Shown here: positions 50,647 to 59,184 of the stretch, one piece after another
Layout of the letters: each line of letters starts with the position of its first letter
Numbering within the stretch: position 1 is the first letter of the stretch
Source of the DNA: VBDM01 sp049802235
GTDB taxonomy: Bacteria; Pseudomonadota; Gammaproteobacteria; Burkholderiales; SG8-39
Assembly (NCBI GenBank): GCA_049802235.1
Contig: JBARMB010000088.1
Coordinates: 4,802 to 68,801, forward strand
DNA: 64,000 nt
Direction of reading: 5' to 3'
Made by a program: the position numbers and the translations under genes
Notes under the pieces: generated by a model
Database searches by the model: none
Told to the model about the DNA's origin: nothing
What the model saw: the letters and a program-made list of their open reading frames with translations, nothing else

Positions 50647-51423
50647 ATGCGCTTTGCTTCTATCGGTAGCGGCAGCGATGGCAACGGCCTCATCGTCGAG
50701 GCCGGGGCGACGCGCGTGATGCTCGACTGCGGCTTTGCGCTGCGCGAAACCGTGTCGCGCCTTGCGCGCATCGGCCTGGCGCCTTCCGGTCTTGCCGGGA
50801 TTATCGTCACCCACGAGCATGGCGATCACGGCGCCGGGGTCTTTGCTCTGGCGCGCCGGTTCGGCATTCCGGTGTGGCTCACTCACGGAACGCTCGCTGC
50901 ATTGCGCGAAACTGGCGGCGACGTTGAAGCGGGCGCCGGCGTCGAATTGATCGAGTCGCAGACGGCGTTCGCGGTCGGCGGGCTGCAGGTACGGCCGTTT
51001 ACCGTTCCGCATGACGCCCGCGAGCCGGTCCAGTACGTGCTTTCCGACGGCGCATGTCGCCTCGGTGTTCTCACCGATACCGGCAGCTCGACCGCGCACA
51101 TCGAAGCGAGCCTGTCGGGGTGCGATGCGCTGGTGCTCGAATGCAACCATGATCTCGACATGCTCATGAACGGCGGCTATCCGCCGGCGCTGAAAGCGCG
51201 CATTGCCGGGGGTTTCGGGCATCTCGACAACGGCGCATCGGCGGCAATTCTCGCCGCGCTCGATCGCCGCCGCCTGAAGCATGTGATCGCGGCGCACCTG
51301 TCGCAGAAAAACAACACGCCGGAACTGGCCCGCGCCGCGCTCTCGGCCGTGCTCGGCTGCGAGCCGGAATGGGTGTCGGTCGCGTCCCAGGAAGAGGGCT
51401 TCGGCTGGAGGGACTTGAAATAA
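50647..51423 (+). CDS. MBL-fold metallohydrolase (YycJ/WalJ-like)
   Basis: A 258-residue enzyme with the metallo-beta-lactamase metal motif HEHGDH at residues 56-61, and later His and Asp in VPHDAREP and LTDTGSS, plus the C-terminal AAHLSQKNN. It resembles YycJ/VicX proteins that are exonuclease-like or involved in DNA repair/cell-wall signalling. Start: ATG 50647, immediately after an in-frame TTG at 50644. This dapA-bamC-MBL order is typical in betaproteobacteria, so likely co-transcribed. Confidence 0.92.
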   Translation: MRFASIGSGSDGNGLIVEAGATRVMLDCGFALRETVSRLARIGLAPSGLAGIIVTHEHGDHGAGVFALARRFGIPVWLTHGTLAALRETGGDVEAGAGVELIESQTAFAVGGLQVRPFTVPHDAREPVQYVLSDGACRLGVLTDTGSSTAHIEASLSGCDALVLECNHDLDMLMNGGYPPALKARIAGGFGHLDNGASAAILAALDRRRLKHVIAAHLSQKNNTPELARAALSAVLGCEPEWVSVASQEEGFGWRDLK

Positions 51424-51520
51424 GGCTTCAACGCAAAAACGCAAGGAGCGCGCAAAGCAAGCCGGATATTTTCTTTGCGCTCCCGGTGTTTCCTTTGCGT
51501 TTCAGCTTCTGGGCTTGCCC
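51424..51520. repeat. Short-unit inverted repeat abutting the MBL stop
   Basis: Directly after the TAA stop, the left arm carries AACGCAA-like units (51430-51458, ending GCGCGCAAAG). The right arm (51473-51507) is its imperfect inverse (CTTTGCGCTCCC, TTTCCTTTGCGTTT). They can form a long, imperfect hairpin. The perfect rho-independent terminator follows at 51538. Confidence 0.6.
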
Positions 51521-51537
51521 GTGCTCTGACAGGAAAT

Positions 51538-51566
51538 AAAAAAGCCGGCCTTGCGGGCCGGCTTTT
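51538..51566. terminator. Bidirectional rho-independent terminator
   Basis: AAAAAGCCGGCC (51538-51549), loop TTGCG, GGCCGGCTTTTT (51555-51566). A perfect 12-bp inverted repeat with A-run and T-run on opposite sides, so it would work from both directions. It ends the dapA-bamC-MBL run (plus) and the small lipoprotein gene (minus). Confidence 0.95.
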
Positions 51567-51583
51567 TCGTGCTGCAGACGCCG

Positions 51584-51787
51584 TTACTTCTTGGTGGCGT
51601 CCTTCGCTGCATCGGCTGGAGCAGGCGCCGGAGCCGCAGCAGGCGCGGCAGCGGGTGCCGGAGCGGCAGCAGGCGCCGGAGCCGCGGCAGGCGCGGCAAC
51701 GGGTGCCGGAGCGGATTTTGGTTGTTCCTTTCCGCAACCGGCAAGCGCGAACGCTGCCAGCACGGCGACGAGGATTGAATGTTTCAT
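51584..51787 (-). CDS. Small Ala/Pro-rich lipoprotein
   Basis: A 67-residue protein with a lipobox (ALAGC, Cys18) and a signal sequence at the start. The mature part KEQPKSAPAPVAAP continues as a low-complexity Ala/Pro run and ends DAAKDATKK. Such small lipoproteins are often outer-membrane or spacer-like. No enzyme motif. It is encoded by a short-repeat tract (GCxGGxGC-type codons), which could expand or shrink. Convergent on the terminator shared with the MBL gene. Confidence 0.75.
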   Translation of the reverse strand: MKHSILVAVLAAFALAGCGKEQPKSAPAPVAAPAAAPAPAAAPAPAAAPAAAPAPAPADAAKDATKK

Positions 51788-51910
51788 TGTATGAGGCCTT
51801 CCCTGAACAGAGAGTGAGTTGAATAAAATAAAATGCGGCGCGGACCCCCGCCTCGCGCTGCGATTATAACAGGATTCCGCAGCGCGGAAAAAGGGGCATT
51901 AACGACAAGG

Positions 51911-52414
51911 CTATAGTCCCGTCGTGTTCGCCGACACCCCCGGCACGGAGGCCTCCCAGATCTCGCCGAAGCGTTGGTGCATCGGCTGGCATTCGTCGGG
52001 GTCATTGAGCACCAACACCCCGCGCGCCTGCGCCCTCACCGGCCGGCGCACGAGGTGGTCATTGTCGGCGAGCACGAAACAGTCCTGCACCTTGGCCGCG
52101 TCTCCCAGCGTCTGGTGGATGAACATGCCGGCCGAGTAGCTTCCCAGGAGCGTCAGCAGGCGCGGGCAGTGCTTGGTCACGTGCTCGGTGTCGTGGATCG
52201 CGATGTAGATGCAATGGGCGCGGTTCTCGCGCAGGAAACGGGCGAGCGCCTCGATGCGCTGCGGCAGGTTCATCCCCAGCCCGGAGAGGTCGGGATCGAA
52301 TATGCGCAACTCCCGGCGCACCAGGCCCAGCAGCCGGTTGAAGCCGTCGAGGTATTCGCTTTTGGCCGTGAGCAGCATGCGCTGCGGCGACGCTTCGATG
52401 GGCGCATCACTCAT
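51911..52414 (-). CDS. Conserved hypothetical protein, PLD-like acidic fold
   Basis: A 167-residue cytosolic protein of unknown function. Core: LLTAKSEYLDGFNRLLGLVRRELRIFDPDLSGLG, with HCIYIAIHDTEHVTKHCPRLL and DECQPMHQRFGEIWE; this pattern occurs in betaproteobacteria beside roxA. ATG 52414 overlaps the 3' end of the roxA gene by 8 bp, so they are coupled; the frame itself runs further upstream. It ends near 51911. Remote similarity to phospholipase-D-like N-domains is possible, but active-site HxK is missing. Confidence 0.75.
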   Translation of the reverse strand: MSDAPIEASPQRMLLTAKSEYLDGFNRLLGLVRRELRIFDPDLSGLGMNLPQRIEALARFLRENRAHCIYIAIHDTEHVTKHCPRLLTLLGSYSAGMFIHQTLGDAAKVQDCFVLADNDHLVRRPVRAQARGVLVLNDPDECQPMHQRFGEIWEASVPGVSANTTGL

Positions 52415-53537
52415 GCCCGTCTCCGATACGAAGCCAGCCGAAAAGATACCAGCAATGCAGCAATCGGCAAAGCGGATGCGGCAGACGCGCGCGCGGCGGC
52501 AGCCGGCGTTCATCTGCCAGCTTCGAGAGCCAGGGGCGCAATGCCGCCGCAGCGCGATGGAGTTCGCCGTTGATGAAGAAATTCCGCCCCCGAAACAGCA
52601 TTTGCGTGCGCAGATCGAGGCGCAGCCCCCGACCCTTGCAGCCCGAGGCAAACAGGGGCAGCGTCAAAGGCCGGCGCGGCCTGGAAAACACCACGTGAGG
52701 CTTGGGCTCGGACAGGTACCGGCCGAGAAATTGCGTGATGTCCTGCTCGCGCCAGCGGATCTTCGCCAGCAGCGCCGCAGCCTGCGTCACCATCCTGCCC
52801 GGGATCTCGGCTGCGTGGCGCTGCGACTTCAGCCCCGGGTCGGCATAGCGGCCGGCGAGCTCGATGCGTTCCTGCAGGAAGGCGAGAAACTCGCGCGCGA
52901 GCTCGTCATTCGACGGCGCCCGGAAGCCGATCGAGTAGGTGAAGCAGGGTTCGAGCGCGACCCCGTCATGCGCCCAGCCCGGCGGCAGATACAGCATGTC
53001 GCCCGGATCGAGCAGCCATTCCTCCTCCGGCCGGAAGTTGCGCAGGATCTTGAGCGGCGCCGCTGGATCCAGCTCACCATCCCCGGGCGCACTCACGCTC
53101 CAGCGGCGCCGGCCCGGACCTTGCAGCAGGAACACATCGTAGGAGTCGGCATGCGGACCGACGCCGCCGCCGGCGACCGCGTAGCTCAGCATGACGTCAT
53201 CGAGCCGCGCATAGGGAATGAAGCTGAAGCGCCGCAGCAACGCGTCCGCGGCGGCCAGCTCGAGGTTCAGACCCTGCACCAAAAGTGTCCAGCCGTTCCC
53301 GGGCAGGTGCGCGAATTCGGTGCGCGCGAACGGTCCGCGCCGCAGGCGCCACCTGCCGGTGCGGCGCTGCACCAGCCGCGACTCCACGTCATCGCGCGCG
53401 GCGAGCGCAAACAATTCAGGCGCTTGCACCACGCCCTTAAAGTGGGGAATCGCGTTGCGGACGAGCAGCGGTTTCTTTTGCCAGAATTGTGACAGGAAAT
53501 CTTTTACCGACAGTCCGCCAAGCAGTTGCAATCTCAT
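52407..53537 (-). CDS. roxA: Ribosomal protein uL16 arginine hydroxylase (JmjC-type)
   Basis: A 376-residue Fe(II)/2-oxoglutarate oxygenase of the ycfD/RoxA family that hydroxylates uL16 of the ribosome. The iron triad fits His129, Asp131 (GPHADSYD) and His190 (PPGWAHDG), close to E. coli RoxA numbering. The opening QFWQKKPLLVRNAI is typical. The frame continues upstream, but ATG 53537 begins MRLQLLGGLSVKDF. It is coupled to the downstream conserved gene and divergent from bcp. Confidence 0.94.
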   Translation of the reverse strand: MRLQLLGGLSVKDFLSQFWQKKPLLVRNAIPHFKGVVQAPELFALAARDDVESRLVQRRTGRWRLRRGPFARTEFAHLPGNGWTLLVQGLNLELAAADALLRRFSFIPYARLDDVMLSYAVAGGGVGPHADSYDVFLLQGPGRRRWSVSAPGDGELDPAAPLKILRNFRPEEEWLLDPGDMLYLPPGWAHDGVALEPCFTYSIGFRAPSNDELAREFLAFLQERIELAGRYADPGLKSQRHAAEIPGRMVTQAAALLAKIRWREQDITQFLGRYLSEPKPHVVFSRPRRPLTLPLFASGCKGRGLRLDLRTQMLFRGRNFFINGELHRAAAALRPWLSKLADERRLPPRARLPHPLCRLLHCWYLFGWLRIGDGHE

Positions 53538-53634
53538 CGCGGCGATTATAGTCTGTCGCTGCATCGAACCCGGCGAGGAACACTTGGCTTACGTAAACGA
53601 CGCGTCGCTCAGAACCACCGAAGGCCCGCGCGAT

Positions 53635-54102
53635 ATGTTGCGGGCAGGACATCCGGCGCCGACCTTCTCGCTGCCCGATGCCGACATGGAGTCGGTGCAC
53701 CTGGCGCAGTTCCGCGGCAAGAAGAACGTCGTGCTGTATTTCTATCCCAGGGACGGGACGCCCGGCTGCACCCTGCAGGCGACCGATTTCTCCGACCACG
53801 AGGACGATTTTGCGCGCCATGACTGCATCGTTCTCGGTGTGAGCCGCGACGACTGCCTGTGCCATGCCGAGTTCCGCGACCAGCACGGCGTCTCGATCCG
53901 GCTGCTCGCCGATCCCGAGGGCGCGGTCTGCCGGAAGTACGGCGTGATGCTGGAAAAACAGGCCAACGGCGAGAAGAAATCCTGCATCGTCCGCGCCACC
54001 TTCATCATCGACAAGCGCGGCACGCTGCGGCACGTGCTCTACGAGGTCACTCCCCGCGGGCACGCCGCCGAGGTGCTGAATCTCGTCAAGTCATTGCGTT
54101 AG
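53635..54102 (+). CDS. bcp: Peroxiredoxin Bcp (thioredoxin-dependent)
   Basis: A 155-residue thiol peroxidase. MLRAGHPAPTFSLPD is the standard opening, and the peroxidatic Cys45 is in GTPGCTLQATDF. The resolving Cys five residues later in E. coli Bcp (TPGCTVQAC) is replaced by Thr, so this is a 1-Cys-like or another-Cys form; other Cys are at DC, LC and VC. The frame opens upstream; TTG 53584 has a better ribosome site (GAGGAACAC) and would add 17 residues. Divergent from roxA. Confidence 0.93.
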   Translation: MLRAGHPAPTFSLPDADMESVHLAQFRGKKNVVLYFYPRDGTPGCTLQATDFSDHEDDFARHDCIVLGVSRDDCLCHAEFRDQHGVSIRLLADPEGAVCRKYGVMLEKQANGEKKSCIVRATFIIDKRGTLRHVLYEVTPRGHAAEVLNLVKSLR

Positions 54103-54108
54103 CGTCTT

Positions 54109-54600
54109 TTGCAGGTTTCCAGGAATACCGTCGTTGCACTCCAGGTCGAGCTGTCGGACCTCTGGGGCAATCTGATCCAGCGCTCCGAGGAGCCGGTGCA
54201 ATACCTGCATGGCGGCTATGGCAACATCTTTTCGCCCGTGGAGGCGGCTCTCGAAGGAAAAAGCGTCAACGACCGCGTCGAAGTGCGCCTCGAGCCCGAG
54301 GAGGCCTTCGGCGACTATGACGAGAATCTGCTGAGCGTCGAGCCGCGCAGCCGCTTTCCGCAGGAGATCGAAGTCGGCATGCGCTTCGAGGGCGACTCCG
54401 CCGGCGAGGATGACAATCCGATCTTCACGATCACCGACATTGCCGAAGGCAAAGTGGTGCTCGACGCCAATCATCCGCTCGCCGGCATGGCGCTGAAGTT
54501 TTCCTGCACCGTGGTCGGTGTTCGCGCCGCGACCGCGACCGAAATCCAGAACGGCACGACCGACGATCCGGAGTCGGTGATACTCCGCATCCTTCCCTAG
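54109..54600 (+). CDS. FKBP-type peptidyl-prolyl isomerase, SlyD-like
   Basis: A 163-residue protein with the SlyD/SlpA pattern: VELSDLWGNLIQRSEEPVQYLHGGYGNIFSPVEAAL, the insert-in-flap with PEEAFGDYDENLL, and NHPLAGMALKFSCTVV near the C-terminus. It isomerises X-Pro bonds and binds nascent chains. It lacks the His-rich metal tail of SlyD. Start is a TTG at 54109, only 6 bp after bcp, so coupled. A palindromic repeat follows the stop. Confidence 0.9.
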   Translation: MQVSRNTVVALQVELSDLWGNLIQRSEEPVQYLHGGYGNIFSPVEAALEGKSVNDRVEVRLEPEEAFGDYDENLLSVEPRSRFPQEIEVGMRFEGDSAGEDDNPIFTITDIAEGKVVLDANHPLAGMALKFSCTVVGVRAATATEIQNGTTDDPESVILRILP

Positions 54601-54680
54601 TATCGTCATCCCCGCGAAAGCGGGGATCCAGCGTCGTTGCCCGAGAGTCACTGGATTCCCGCTTCCGCGGGAACGACAGC
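54601..54680. repeat. REP-type palindromic pair (CGTCATCCCCGCG family)
   Basis: TCGTCATCCCCGCGAAAGCG (54603-54622) continues to GGGGATCCAG (54631). After a 19-bp spacer, CTGGATTCCCGCTTCCGCGG (54651-54670) continues to GAACGAC (54677). Each half is a small hairpin and the two halves are mirror images of each other, a BIME-like pair. A relative occurs at 61942-62029. It begins at the stop of the FKBP gene. Confidence 0.88.
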
Positions 54681-54807
54681 ACAAGCGGCGGCAGGCATTT
54701 TCGCCTATCATTGAACGGCCCTTCTGCAGCGCGCAGAGAAGGCACGCAGTTCAAATTCGCCCGCCGCGCGCCGCCATCTGCGCGATCCAGTCGAAGGGGA
54801 GGAAAAC

Positions 54808-56313
54808 ATGTCCGGCATGTTGGGCATCGTCTCATACGGCCTGGGAACCCTCGTCGGCTTCGCCCTGGTCGCCGTGCTCGTGATCGTCTTCATCCAGGAC
54901 ATCACGCAGAAAAAGCACACCGTCCTGCGCAACTTTCCGGTGATCGGCCGGCTGCGCTACTTCTTCGAGAAGCAGGGCGAGTACTTCCGCCAGTACTTCT
55001 TCATGAACGACCGGGAGGAATTGCCCTTCAACCGCGCCACCCGCGGCTGGGTGTATCGCCTCGCCAAGGCCGAAGGCGGCGTGATCGGCTTCGGCTCGAC
55101 CAACAACACCAACGAGCCCGGGTCGATCCTGTTCGTCAATCACCCGTATCCCGTGCTCGAGGAGGACCGGCTGCCGACGCCGCCGCTCGCGATCGGCGAG
55201 GGTTTCTGCAAGGAGCCGTTTCTCGCGCGCTCGGTGGTCAACATCAGCGGCATGAGCTTCGGCGCCATTTCCGAGCCGGCGGTGCGCTCGCTGTCGCGCG
55301 GCGCGGCGCTTGCGGGCTGCTGGATGGACACCGGCGAGGGCGGGCTGTCGCCGTTCCACCTCGAAGGCAACTGCGACATCATCATGCAGATCGGCACCGC
55401 CAATTACGGCGTGCGCGACGGGCGCGGCGGTTTCTCTCCCGAACGGGCGCGGGAGATCGCGGGCAGGCCGCAGGTGAAGGCATTCGAGATCAAGCTCTCG
55501 CAGGGCGCGAAGCCCGGCAAGGGCGGCGTGCTTCCCGCCGCCAAGGTGACCGAGCAGATCGCGTCGATCCGCGGCATTCCGGCGCACCAGGATTCGATCA
55601 GCCCCAACCGTCATCGCGACATCGCCAATGTCGACGATCTGCTCGACAAGATCGCGTTCGTCCGCGATCTCACCGGCAAGCCGGTGGGAGTGAAGACGGC
55701 GATAGGCGGCTGGCAATTCATCAACGAGCTCTGCGACGCGGTCAACCGCAGGGGACTGGAATACGCGCCCGATTTTCTCGCCATCGACGGCGGCGAGGGC
55801 GGGTCGGGTGCGGCGCCGCAGGCATTGATGGATCACATGGCGCTGCCGATCGCGGAAGCGCTGCCGCGCGTCATCGATGCGCTCATCGAAACCGGGCTGA
55901 GGGACCGCGTCCGCGTCATCGCCGCGGGCAGGCTGGTCACGTCCGCGAAAGCGGCGTGGGCGCTGTGCGTCGGCGCGGACTTCGTCAACACCGCGCGCGG
56001 ATTCATGTTTTCGCTCGGCTGCATCCAGGCGCTGCGCTGCCACCAGAACACCTGCCCGACCGGCGTGACGACGCACAATCACCGCCTGCAGCGCGGCCTC
56101 GTGATCGCGGAGAAATCCCAGCGCGTGGCCCAATACGCGATCGGCATGAACAAGGAGGTCGACATGATCGCGCACTCCTGCGGCTGCCGCCACGCGCGCG
56201 AGCTGCGGCGCGAGCATGTGCGCATCGTGCAGACCGCCGGCCATAGCGTCGCGCTCAACATCATGTATCCCTATCCGGAGCCGAACGCCAGGCGCAAGGC
56301 GGCGTACAGCTAG
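54808..56313 (+). CDS. FMN-binding glutamate-synthase-like membrane protein
   Basis: A 501-residue protein. It has an N-terminal membrane helix (about residues 4-28) and then the GltB synthase/FMN domain: NISGMSFGAISEPAVRSL, DTGEGGLSPFH, IDGGEGGSGAAPQ. A 3Fe-4S motif, C-x5-C-x4-C, is in GCIQALRCHQNTCPTG. There is no glutamine amidotransferase domain and no gltD gene beside it, so the reaction is unclear. These stand-alone proteins occur in many proteobacteria. The ATG is preceded by GGGGAGGAAAAC. Confidence 0.9.
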   Translation: MSGMLGIVSYGLGTLVGFALVAVLVIVFIQDITQKKHTVLRNFPVIGRLRYFFEKQGEYFRQYFFMNDREELPFNRATRGWVYRLAKAEGGVIGFGSTNNTNEPGSILFVNHPYPVLEEDRLPTPPLAIGEGFCKEPFLARSVVNISGMSFGAISEPAVRSLSRGAALAGCWMDTGEGGLSPFHLEGNCDIIMQIGTANYGVRDGRGGFSPERAREIAGRPQVKAFEIKLSQGAKPGKGGVLPAAKVTEQIASIRGIPAHQDSISPNRHRDIANVDDLLDKIAFVRDLTGKPVGVKTAIGGWQFINELCDAVNRRGLEYAPDFLAIDGGEGGSGAAPQALMDHMALPIAEALPRVIDALIETGLRDRVRVIAAGRLVTSAKAAWALCVGADFVNTARGFMFSLGCIQALRCHQNTCPTGVTTHNHRLQRGLVIAEKSQRVAQYAIGMNKEVDMIAHSCGCRHARELRREHVRIVQTAGHSVALNIMYPYPEPNARRKAAYS

Positions 56314-57821
56314 CGGGATCGGTTCAACAGCGCTCGCGCGCCGTCGATGACTTCGCTGGCAGTGATGCCGACGGGGCCGGTGCCGGCGGCGACGAGTTCG
56401 TCTGCCGCCGCGCCGTGCAGGAATACGCCGGCGAGCAGCGCCGTGAGCGGCTCCGCTCCCTGCGCGAGCAGGGCGGCGACGATGCCGGTGAGCGCGTCGC
56501 CCATGCCGGCGGAAGCCATGCCGGGATTGCCGCTCGGGTTGATCCACCATTGTCCGTTCGGCGCGGCGATGACGCTGCCGTTGCCTTTCAGCACCACGAA
56601 GCTCCGAGTGCGCTGCGCGAGCCGCCGCGCCGAAGTGACGCGGTCGGCCTGCACCGCGCGCGTGTCCTCGCCGAGCAGCCGCGCGGCTTCCGCGGGATGC
56701 GGCGTCAGGAGGGTGGCCGCGGCGCGTTTGCCGACGGCAGCGAGCAGCGGCCGGCTGGCCGCGATCAGGTTGAGCGCATCGGCGTCGAGCAGCAGCGGCA
56801 CGGGCGCTTTCAGCGCCGCGCGCAGGAGGCTCGCCGCGGCCTTGCTCTTTCCCATTCCCGGTCCGGCGACGACGACGTTGAGCAGTCCTTTTTCGAGCAG
56901 CTCTCCCGGCTTGCGCAGCATCAGCTCGGGCTGCGAATAATCGAGGTACGGCGGCCGCGGGGTGAGCAGCCCCAGGTAGATGCGTCCGGCGCCGCACTTG
57001 AGCGCGGCGCGGCCTGCGATCACCGCCGCACCGACCATGCCTGCGGCGCCGCCGAGAATGCCGACGCTGCCGGCCATGCCCTTGTGGAAATTTCTGCGCC
57101 GAGGCGCCAGCACCCGCGCCAGAATGCCTTCCCCGAGGAGCTGGCCGTCGGCGGCGAGCAGCTTGGCCGGATCGAGACCGAGCGTGTCGAGCCGGATTTC
57201 GCCGCAGTGATCCGGACCGTCCAGGGTCAGCAGCCCCGGCTTGTGCGCGATGAAGGTGAGGGTGTGGCGCGCGCGCACCGCTTTGCCCATGACCGCGCCG
57301 GTGTCGGCGTTGATGCCGCTGGGAATGTCGAGCGCGAGGATCGGCGCGCCGAGCGCGTTGAGTCGCTCCACCAGCGCCGCGTGCGCGCCGGCAAGCGGCC
57401 GCGTCAGGCCGATGCCGAACAGGCCGTCGACGGCAAGATCGAAGTGCGCGTCCCTGGGAATGTCGTTCAGCAGCGCGCCGCCCGCGGCTTCCCACTTGCC
57501 GAGCGCGGCTTGCGCATCCTGCGACAATTTGCCGCGCTCGCCGGCAAAGACGACGCTGACGCGAAAAAACCAGCGCTTGAGGTGCGCAGCGACTTCGAAC
57601 GCGTCGCCGCCGTTGTTGCCCGGCCCGGCAACGACGAGAATGTGCTTCGCCGTGTCGCCGCACAGGCTGCGCGCGTACTCGGCGGCGGCGACACCGGCAC
57701 GCTCCATGAGCGTGCCGGTCGTAAACTCGGCGGCACGCTCCATGCGCGGTGCGTCGTGGGCGTGCGCCGCCTTCTCCTCGATCCGGCGGATCGCCGCTGT
57801 CGCGTAAATGGGGGTCGTCAT
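56310..57821 (-). CDS. nnrD: Bifunctional NAD(P)H-hydrate epimerase and dehydratase
   Basis: A 503-residue metabolite-repair enzyme. The N-terminal epimerase domain (about 1-215; VVAGPGNNGGDAFEVA, DIPSGINADTG) interconverts S- and R-forms. The C-terminal ribokinase-like dehydratase domain (about 225-500; LLTPHPAEAARLLG, NPGMASAGMGDALTG) uses ADP to restore NAD(P)H. The frame runs open to 58253, but MTTPIYATAAIRRIEE at 57821 is the family start. The 3' end overlaps the GltS-like stop by 4 bp, in convergent order. Confidence 0.96.
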   Translation of the reverse strand: MTTPIYATAAIRRIEEKAAHAHDAPRMERAAEFTTGTLMERAGVAAAEYARSLCGDTAKHILVVAGPGNNGGDAFEVAAHLKRWFFRVSVVFAGERGKLSQDAQAALGKWEAAGGALLNDIPRDAHFDLAVDGLFGIGLTRPLAGAHAALVERLNALGAPILALDIPSGINADTGAVMGKAVRARHTLTFIAHKPGLLTLDGPDHCGEIRLDTLGLDPAKLLAADGQLLGEGILARVLAPRRRNFHKGMAGSVGILGGAAGMVGAAVIAGRAALKCGAGRIYLGLLTPRPPYLDYSQPELMLRKPGELLEKGLLNVVVAGPGMGKSKAAASLLRAALKAPVPLLLDADALNLIAASRPLLAAVGKRAAATLLTPHPAEAARLLGEDTRAVQADRVTSARRLAQRTRSFVVLKGNGSVIAAPNGQWWINPSGNPGMASAGMGDALTGIVAALLAQGAEPLTALLAGVFLHGAAADELVAAGTGPVGITASEVIDGARALLNRSR

Positions 57822-57874
57822 GGGATGTCGGTCGATCCGCTGCCTTCCATGATAGCGCGAGCGGGGCGGGGAAA

Positions 57875-59182
57875 TCAGCCGAGCCTGAACATCTTGCCCG
57901 GCAGGTAGGTGACGATGGCGGGGAACTCCCAGACGAGCACGACCGCCAGCACCATCAGGATGAAGAAGGGCAGCGAGGCGCGCGCCACGTAGAACATGTT
58001 GCGGCCGGTGAGCCCCTGCAGCACGAACAGGTTGAAGCCCACCGGGGGCGTGATCTGCGCCATTTCGACCACCAGCACGACAAAGATGCCGAACCAGAGC
58101 AGGTCGATGCCGGCCGCCTTCACCGAGGGCAGGATCACCGACGAGGTCAGCACCACCATCGAGATGCCGTCGATGAAGCAGCCGAGGATGATGTACAGCA
58201 CGGTCAGCACGGCGATCAACTGCCAGGCGGAGAAGCCCTGCCTGCCGATCCATTCGGCCATCGTTAGCGGCACGCCGGTGAAGCCCATGGCGACGGTGAG
58301 AAAGGCCGCGCCGGTGAGAATGAAGGCGATCATGCAGGAAGTCCGGGTGGCGCCCATCACGCTCGCGCCGAACGTCCTCCGGTTGAGCGAGCCGGACACC
58401 GCAGCGAGCGCGAGCGATCCGGCGACGCCGATGACCGCGGCCTCGGTCGGCGTGGCGACGCCGGTGTAGATCGAGCCGATCACGGCGCCGATGAGCAGCA
58501 CGGCGGGAATGAGGTAGCGTGCCGCATGCACTTTCTCACCGAGCGAGGTGGTGCTCTCGCGCGGCGGCGTCCTTTTCGGGTTGAGCAGCGCCCAGGCGAG
58601 GATGTAGCCGGAGAACATCAGCATCAGCATGATCCCGGGCAGCACGCCGGCGACGAACAGGCGCGCGATCGACACGTCCGCCGCGACGCCGTAGACGATC
58701 ATGATGATCGAAGGCGGAATCAGCAGCCCGAGCGTGCCGGCGCCGGCGAGCGAGCCGACCGCCATGGGCTCGTCGTAGCCGCGCTTGAGCAGCTCCGGGA
58801 TGGTGATGCGGCCGATGGTCGCCGCGGTGGCGGCGGAGGAGCCGGAAATCGCGGCGAAGATGCCGCAGCCGACGACGTTGCAATGCATCAGCCGGCCCGG
58901 CAGCGGCGCCATCCAGGGCGCAAGGCCGCGGAACATGTCCTCCGAGATGCGCGTGCGGAACAGGATCTCGCCCATCCAGATGAACAGCGGCAGCGCGGTG
59001 AGCGCCCAACTGGTGCTCGATCCCCACACCGTGGTCGCCATCAGGCTGCCCGCGGGCGAGTGGGTGAACAGCACCATCGCCACCCAGCCTGTGCCGAGCA
59101 GCGTGAGCGCGATCCAGACGCCGGCGACCAGCAGCGCGGCGAGCGCTGCAACCAGCACCAGGGAGATGATCCAGATCTCCAC
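57875..59182 (-). CDS. dctM: TRAP transporter large permease (DctM)
   Basis: A 435-residue inner-membrane protein with about twelve helices, the ion-driven permease of a tripartite ATP-independent transporter. It shows SGSSAATAATIG and the repeated GLLIPPS segment typical of the family. Downstream of dctQ with 2 bp between, implying coupling. It takes up a carboxylate with Na+. The neighbouring 2-hydroxyglutarate-oxidase-like gene suggests a hydroxy or keto acid substrate, but this is inference. Confidence 0.95.
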   Translation of the reverse strand: MEIWIISLVLVAALAALLVAGVWIALTLLGTGWVAMVLFTHSPAGSLMATTVWGSSTSWALTALPLFIWMGEILFRTRISEDMFRGLAPWMAPLPGRLMHCNVVGCGIFAAISGSSAATAATIGRITIPELLKRGYDEPMAVGSLAGAGTLGLLIPPSIIMIVYGVAADVSIARLFVAGVLPGIMLMLMFSGYILAWALLNPKRTPPRESTTSLGEKVHAARYLIPAVLLIGAVIGSIYTGVATPTEAAVIGVAGSLALAAVSGSLNRRTFGASVMGATRTSCMIAFILTGAAFLTVAMGFTGVPLTMAEWIGRQGFSAWQLIAVLTVLYIILGCFIDGISMVVLTSSVILPSVKAAGIDLLWFGIFVVLVVEMAQITPPVGFNLFVLQGLTGRNMFYVARASLPFFILMVLAVVLVWEFPAIVTYLPGKMFRLG

Positions 59183-59184
59183 GG

